A stretch of 7,378 nt of DNA from DATHWB01 sp046565785. GTDB taxonomy: Bacteria > Actinomycetota > Acidimicrobiia > Spongiisociales > ZC4RG35. Positions 3,850 to 7,378 of this stretch are shown here, in pieces (the first letter of the stretch is position 1; the number at the start of each line of letters is the position of its first letter). The notes beneath the pieces are model-generated. The model was not told the origin of the DNA and made no database searches. It worked only from the letters and a program-made list of their open reading frames with translations. The stretch covers positions 1 to 7,378 of the forward strand of contig JBKHXZ010000045.1 of the NCBI GenBank assembly GCA_046565785.1, in the 5' to 3' direction. The position numbers and the translations under genes were made by a program.

Positions 3850-6041
3850 GCGGCTCTCTCGACGACGTTACTGTCGTCGAAGCGGGAGCGGGACTCGCAG
3901 GATCGATTGCAGCAGCACTTCTCGCCGCCCACGGTGCTCAGGTGTTCAAGCTCGGACCCGTGGCCGATCCAGTGTGGGACGCGCACAAGATCCATCTCAA
4001 CACCGCTGAGGAGTTGGATGCGTGGAGCCGGAAGTGCGATGTACTGATTGCCGGACCGGATGAAGTCGACGCAGACCTCGACGTCGGTGTTGTTTGCACG
4101 ATCAGTGCCTATGGGACAAACGGGCCACTTACGGGTCGGCCAGCGGAAGATCTCCTCGTTGCAGCTCGAACCGGCCTGGTGGCTGATCAACCCGGTTGGG
4201 GGGACGGGCCGTCGTTCATCGCGCACCCGGTGCCGTCGATGGGTGCTGGTCTCCTCGGAGCGCAAGGCGTCTGTGCCGCGCTGTTGTTTCGAGCATCCCG
4301 TCCGGAACGAGTGCATGTCGAAACGTCACTCCTAGCGGGCGTTTTGGCTATGGGTGCCCGCGTGGCAGGAGGCAGCATTCCGAACGCAAGGACGTGGTAC
4401 TGGAGAGCAAACGGACCCCTGCCGTTCTACAGCTCGTACGAATGCGCAGACGGAGCTTGGCTCCAACTTGGGTGCATCCACGACGGATTCGTGCGGAAGG
4501 CGATCGCCGCCTTTGGTCTCGATGATCCGATTCTCTTCGAACGTCCGCTCGGTCCAGACGCGCCTGTCGAGCACGATCCCGCTCACCGTCAGTACGAGCT
4601 GCTCGCCGAGGCGATCAGGCAGCGTTCCCGGGCCGAGTGGTTGGAGGTACTCGAATCTGCAGACGTTCCATGCGCGCCGGTCCATACTGCAGCCGAACTC
4701 CTTGTTGACCCTCAGTTCCTTCACAGCAGCGTGGGTGGACGACCGGACGTTGCGTTGTCGGTGAGAGTGGCCGAAGGTCGGGATTCGCTATCGGGTGGCA
4801 ATTTCGAAAGTCAAGATTCGACGTCCGCTCCAGAAGGCTCGATTCGACATGTGGCAAGTTTGCCGCTTCGCGGGCTTCGTGTGCTCGATGTCGGGAACCT
4901 GATCGCCGGGCCGATGAGCGCCCGGTTACTTTCAGATCTCGGGGCGGAGGTGATCAAGATCGAGCGGCCCGAGGGTGGCGATATCGCCCGACAGAACGGC
5001 TCACCGGCGTTCTACGCCCTGAACAGCGGAAAGCGGGGCCTGGCCGTTGACCTGCAGGCAACCGAAGGTCGGGCGGTAATGCAGCGCCTCCTCTCGGTAT
5101 CTGATGTCGTTGTCGACAACATGAGACCCGGGGTGGGGGAGCGCTTGGGGTTCGGCTGGGAACGCCTCCAGGCTGATCATCCGCACGTCATTTACTGCCA
5201 CGTTTCCGCGTTTGGATCCACAGGTCCGTACGCTCATCGGCCGGGTCTCGACCCATTGGCGGGAGCCTTGGCCGGTCTACAACTGGAGCAAGGGCCCGGG
5301 GACGGCCGGCCCGTCTACGTACAGGGCGCGATCGTCGATCACGCTGCAGCGATGTTGGCCGCGTTCGGAACCCTGGTTGCTTTACTGGGCCGCTCCCGAA
5401 ACGGTCGAGGGGCGAAAGTAGAGACGAGCCTCTTGGATGCTGCGGTCCTGCTGAATTCCCGAGCCTTGTACTTTGCCGGTTCGGGGCGTGGCGACGGGTT
5501 GGCTCCGCATAGAAGTCAGTTCGGTACGGGCGCCCTCAGGCGTATCTATCAGGCAAGCGATGGGTGGTTTGCAGTTGCGGGGCAGACAGTCCAGGCATGG
5601 GAGGGCGTGCTCGACACACTCCCCCCAGCTGTTGCCGAGGCGTTGCGACAGTTCGCCTCAGCCAGTGATTGGCAGTCACGGGATGCGCTCTTGGGGCGAC
5701 GGCTGCAGGCGATCTTTTCTCAGCAATCGTTGGACTATTGGCTCAAGGCGCTCGAGGCTCGTGGGGTCCCGGTCGAACCCGTCGAGTCTGGGACAGGCGA
5801 TTGGCTCCTCTCGGAGCCGCATCTCGAAGCGAACGGCATGGTTGCTCGTCAGGCACACCCGGCCGTCGGGCCCATCAGGATTGCGTATGGGTTCTGGAGG
5901 TTCGGCGGAACGACCGGACCGCCACCGACCCCGGCTCCAATCCTTGGCGAGCACTCGCATGAAATCCTCGACACTCTGTGTTACTCGACGGACGACCTGG
6001 AGCAGGTACACGGAGGCGTCGATGTTCACGGAAGGTCGTAG
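3846..6041 (+). CDS. Tandem-fused CaiB/BaiF family (class III) CoA-transferase
   Basis: The 731-residue product contains two CaiB/BaiF modules. These enzymes move CoA between carboxylic acids through an aspartyl-CoA anhydride in the cytoplasm. Module 2 (about 339-711) is complete: LRVLDVGNLIAGPMSARLL, the CoA-contact stretch NSGKRGLAVDL (393-403), NMRPG (425-429), SAFGSTGP, RPGLDPLAGALAGL with the expected catalytic Asp469, then VETSLLDAAV. Module 1 (about 6-305) retains VVEAGAGLAGS, SAYGTNGP, RPAEDLLVAARTGLV with Asp102, and VETSLLAGVLA. It lacks about 30 residues between VFKL and SAYG, including the NSGKR and NMRPG motifs. A Ser/Gly-rich linker (306-338) joins them. ATG 3846 is preferred because family sequence begins directly after it and the promoter's likely start lies past ATG 3765; the latter would add 27 residues without family character. 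Its Shine-Dalgarno is weak. It leads a tight operon with two hot-dog dehydratase genes. Two rare TTA codons occur (4926, 5382). The substrate is unknown. Confidence 0.88.
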   Translation: MSGSLDDVTVVEAGAGLAGSIAAALLAAHGAQVFKLGPVADPVWDAHKIHLNTAEELDAWSRKCDVLIAGPDEVDADLDVGVVCTISAYGTNGPLTGRPAEDLLVAARTGLVADQPGWGDGPSFIAHPVPSMGAGLLGAQGVCAALLFRASRPERVHVETSLLAGVLAMGARVAGGSIPNARTWYWRANGPLPFYSSYECADGAWLQLGCIHDGFVRKAIAAFGLDDPILFERPLGPDAPVEHDPAHRQYELLAEAIRQRSRAEWLEVLESADVPCAPVHTAAELLVDPQFLHSSVGGRPDVALSVRVAEGRDSLSGGNFESQDSTSAPEGSIRHVASLPLRGLRVLDVGNLIAGPMSARLLSDLGAEVIKIERPEGGDIARQNGSPAFYALNSGKRGLAVDLQATEGRAVMQRLLSVSDVVVDNMRPGVGERLGFGWERLQADHPHVIYCHVSAFGSTGPYAHRPGLDPLAGALAGLQLEQGPGDGRPVYVQGAIVDHAAAMLAAFGTLVALLGRSRNGRGAKVETSLLDAAVLLNSRALYFAGSGRGDGLAPHRSQFGTGALRRIYQASDGWFAVAGQTVQAWEGVLDTLPPAVAEALRQFASASDWQSRDALLGRRLQAIFSQQSLDYWLKALEARGVPVEPVESGTGDWLLSEPHLEANGMVARQAHPAVGPIRIAYGFWRFGGTTGPPPTPAPILGEHSHEILDTLCYSTDDLEQVHGGVDVHGRS

Positions 6042-6044
6042 ACG

Positions 6045-6503
6045 ATGCCGGAATCCCTGATCACAGACGAGATGCGGAAGATGCTCGGCGTCGAGTCGCC
6101 CACCTATACCTTCGAAGTGGAGAAGGGTGACGTGGCGCGCTATGCCCAGGCCATCGGCGACGACAATCCGCTGTTCACAGACGAGCAGCTGGCGAGAAGG
6201 ACCCGCTACGGCGGGATGATCGCCCCACCGACCTACTTGATTGTCATGCGTGTGCTCGAGATCGGCGTCGCCCCGCCGTTCCGTCCGCTGTCCAACAGCC
6301 TCGATGGTGGAAGCGAGTGGCAGTATTTCCACCCGATCCGACCTGGAGATCGGATTTCGGCGACATCCAAACTAGCTGACCTGTACGAACGGGACGGCAG
6401 CCTCGGCAGGATGCTGTTCGTGGTCACCGAGATCACCTACCGCAACCAATTCGACGAGATCGTTGTGATCCAGCGTGACACCGCGATCTGTTTCGGAGAG
6501 TGA
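6045..6503 (+). CDS. MaoC-like dehydratase, N-type subunit (FAS1-like hot-dog domain)
   Basis: This 152-residue single hot-dog protein resembles the N-terminal MaoC/FAS1-like dehydratase domain. Diagnostic stretches are the R-hydratase loop AIGDDNPLFTDEQLA (36-50), YGGMIAPPTYL (55-65) and LDGGSEWQYFHPIRPGD (86-102). In the loop GDxNPLH, the catalytic Asp is present (Asp39) but the His position is Phe44, as in the non-catalytic halves of two-subunit dehydratases such as HadA/HadC or the ChsH2 N-domain. It therefore probably binds and positions the acyl-CoA while the downstream subunit supplies catalysis. ATG 6045 follows the CoA-transferase stop by 3 nt, with GGAAGG at 6030-6035 as Shine-Dalgarno; the next gene starts 4 nt after its stop, so all three are surely co-transcribed. 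A mesaconyl-CoA hydratase-like role is one option among several; the substrate cannot be read from the sequence. Confidence 0.87.
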   Translation: MPESLITDEMRKMLGVESPTYTFEVEKGDVARYAQAIGDDNPLFTDEQLARRTRYGGMIAPPTYLIVMRVLEIGVAPPFRPLSNSLDGGSEWQYFHPIRPGDRISATSKLADLYERDGSLGRMLFVVTEITYRNQFDEIVVIQRDTAICFGE

Positions 6504-6507
6504 GGTA

Positions 6508-6945
6508 ATGGCTGGCAGCAACCGCTACATCGAGGACGTGAGGGTCGGGATGGAGTTGCCCATTCTCGTCAAGGAGCCTCAGGTGATGACCCTCGTCGAG
6601 TATGCAGGAGCGTCTCGCGACTTCTTCATCATCCACCACGACCGTGACTACGCGAAGAGTGTCGGTTACCCCGACATCGTTGTGCAGGGCAGCCTCAAGG
6701 CGGCATACCTCGGTCAGTTGATCACGGACTTCATTGGCGACACCGGACGCCTGATCCGCATGTCGGTGCAATATCGGGGGATCGACGTTCCCGGCGAACA
6801 ACTCGTGGTTCGTGGAGTGGTCACGGCGGTTCTTGTCGTGGACGGGGATCACACGGCCGAATGTGACATCTGGATTGAGAACCCGTCGGGGCAGCGTTCG
6901 ACCTTCGGAACGGCCACGATCGCTTTTCCGACGCGCTGCGTTTGA
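6508..6945 (+). CDS. MaoC-like dehydratase, catalytic subunit
   Basis: This 145-residue hot-dog protein is the presumed catalytic partner of the preceding gene. The hydratase loop ASRDFFIIHHDRDYA (35-49) keeps the Asp38/His43 pair at the spacing of R-specific enoyl-CoA hydratases (Asp31/His36 in the Aeromonas PhaJ enzyme), though the usual Asn-Pro between them is replaced by Phe-Ile. The following VGYPDIVVQGSLKAAYL corresponds to the conserved G..D.VAHG helix region, with Gln in place of the His. I chose ATG 6508 since GGAGAG (6495-6500) precedes it by 7 nt and the preceding stop is only 4 nt away; an in-frame ATG at 6475 would overlap the upstream gene and add a non-family MTPRSVSES tail. 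The likely reaction is hydration of a 2-enoyl-CoA or the reverse dehydration. The call to family is firm; the direction and substrate are not known. Confidence 0.88.
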   Translation: MAGSNRYIEDVRVGMELPILVKEPQVMTLVEYAGASRDFFIIHHDRDYAKSVGYPDIVVQGSLKAAYLGQLITDFIGDTGRLIRMSVQYRGIDVPGEQLVVRGVVTAVLVVDGDHTAECDIWIENPSGQRSTFGTATIAFPTRCV

Positions 6946-6950
6946 TCCGA

Positions 6951-6960
6951 GATCTGACCG
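6951..6960. promoter_or_regulatory. Possible single GntR-type operator upstream of the regulator gene
   Basis: GATCTGACCG shares the GATCNGACC core of the three tandem repeats and lies between the dehydratase stop and the GntR gene, about 80 bp before its candidate -10 box. The same 9-base core also occurs inside genes at 2382-2390 (reverse strand) and 6335-6343, so one copy is weak evidence. Confidence 0.25.
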
Positions 6961-6969
6961 ACGGCGGTC
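6956..6969 (+). terminator. Weak hairpin after the dehydratase operon
   Basis: GACCG (6956-6960) pairs with CGGTC (6965-6969) around the loop ACGG, 11 nt after the operon's last stop. There is no T tract, so if it terminates it is not a canonical intrinsic terminator. It overlaps the possible operator at 6951-6960. Confidence 0.25.
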
Positions 6970-7030
6970 GATGGCGGTTCGAGGTCATCGATTCCCTTAG
7001 TCATCCTCCCGTCGGAAGCAGTCTCCCTGG

Positions 7031-7036
7031 TAGCGT
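7031..7036 (+). promoter_or_regulatory. Candidate -10 box for the GntR gene
   Basis: TAGCGT fits TANNNT and is followed after 6 nt by GTG 7043, the geometry of actinobacterial leaderless promoters. No recognisable -35 hexamer is found 16-18 bp upstream, so the call depends on the -10 box and its spacing only. Confidence 0.4.
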
Positions 7037-7042
7037 TGTGCG

Positions 7043-7075
7043 GTGAGTACGCCTTCGAAAGCGAAAACAGTGTGA
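7043..7075 (+). CDS. Possible 10-codon leaderless upstream ORF before the GntR gene
   Basis: GTG 7043 opens a 10-codon frame (MSTPSKAKTV, with GTG read as Met) ending at TGA 7073-7075. The stop overlaps GTG 7072, an in-frame start of the GntR gene, as GTGA. The region before 7072 and 7078 has no clear Shine-Dalgarno, so coupling could help initiation. The peptide also looks like an ordinary protein N-terminus, so a frameshift between it and the regulator (true mutation or sequencing error) is an alternative explanation. Confidence 0.35.
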   Translation: MSTPSKAKTV

Positions 7076-7378
7076 CGGTGGAACGTATCGAAGACCAAGG
7101 AACCGAGGTTCCCTTTTACGAGATATCGAACTCGCGCGCCCACGAAGAGGTCATCGACCAGATCACGTTCGCCATCCGATCAGGGCTGCTGCGTGTCGGG
7201 GACAAGCTTCCGACAATCGACGCGCTTGCGAAATTGACGGGTGTAAGCAAACCGGTGGTCGGCGAAGCGATCAGAGTCTTGCGTGACAATGGGGTCCTCG
7301 AGTCCAAACGCGGTGCTACCGGTGGCGTCACCGTCGTAAGCGAGGACATCCCCGTGACGCTGATTCGGCTTCGTGCGA
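7072..7378 (+). CDS. GntR-family transcriptional regulator, N-terminal part (3' end outside window)
   Basis: The visible 102 codons hold a GntR winged helix-turn-helix. Numbered from GTG 7078, AHEEVIDQITFAIRSG (21-36) is helix 1, then comes the family signature GDKLPTIDALAKLTGVSKPV (41-60), the recognition helix VVGEAIRVLRDNGVLES (60-76) and the wing KRGATGGVTVV (77-87). The LPT...LA..TGVSK.VV.EA..VL...G pattern is close to the FadR/FCD branch, but the ligand-binding domain that would prove this is beyond the window edge. Start choice is open: GTG 7072 overlaps a short ORF stop, GTG 7078 is two codons later, and neither has a good Shine-Dalgarno. Family members are usually local, ligand-responsive regulators; this one probably controls the CoA-transferase/dehydratase unit, for which the three tandem repeats are the best candidate target. 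The fragment shows no defect. Confidence 0.88.
   Translation, partial: MTVERIEDQGTEVPFYEISNSRAHEEVIDQITFAIRSGLLRVGDKLPTIDALAKLTGVSKPVVGEAIRVLRDNGVLESKRGATGGVTVVSEDIPVTLIRLRA

Noticed and set aside
6335..6343. GATCCGACC (and GATCTGACC on the reverse strand at 2382-2390) as further operators
   Set aside because: Single cores inside coding sequence are expected by chance in GC-rich DNA; they are noted because they weaken the case for the lone site at 6951.
6433..6852. Minus-strand frame of 139 codons opposite the second dehydratase gene
   Set aside because: It is antisense to a gene with clear catalytic motif, RBS and operon spacing; no motif is seen.

Overview
This window looks like chromosomal DNA from a high-GC actinobacterium. 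The evidence is a DUF501 gene next to a short Ppx/GppA gene, frequent GTG starts, TANNNT-type -10 elements placed to give leaderless transcripts, and a secreted protein with a long Thr/Ala/Pro linker. An Acidimicrobiia-like lineage is my guess from gene style only; nothing here fixes the genus.

Layout. Positions 1-1330 are a housekeeping block: the 3' part of a DUF501 gene, a Ppx/GppA-family phosphatase gene (376-1227) and tRNA-Leu(UAA) (1247-1330). Next comes a lone gene for an acyl-CoA dehydrogenase-fold flavoenzyme (1548-2711), which resembles the flavin-dependent monooxygenase branch of that fold. A convergent gene (2920-3552, minus strand) encodes a putative blue-copper (cupredoxin) lipoprotein. 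From 3662 rightward is a compact catabolic unit: three tandem 19-bp repeats, a good sigma70-type promoter, a 26-codon leaderless upstream ORF, a tandem-fused CaiB/BaiF CoA-transferase (3846-6041) and two small hot-dog-fold dehydratase subunits (6045-6503 and 6508-6945). The right edge carries the start of a GntR-family regulator gene (7072 to beyond the window), again preceded by a possible short leaderless ORF.

How the genes may work together (inference). The CoA-transferase would activate a carboxylic acid to its CoA thioester. The two hot-dog subunits would form a heteromeric enoyl-CoA hydratase/dehydratase, with the active Asp/His pair in the second subunit. The GntR protein is the obvious candidate regulator. 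The tandem repeats carry a core (GATCAGACCA) resembling the FadR-type GntR operator TGGTCNGACCA and lie just upstream of the -35 box.

The most unusual structure is regulatory. Both the CoA-transferase and the GntR gene appear to be entered through a tiny ORF that starts about 7 nt after a TANNNT box and stops in a 4-base NTGA overlap with the main start codon. This rests on sequence pattern alone and needs transcript-start data.
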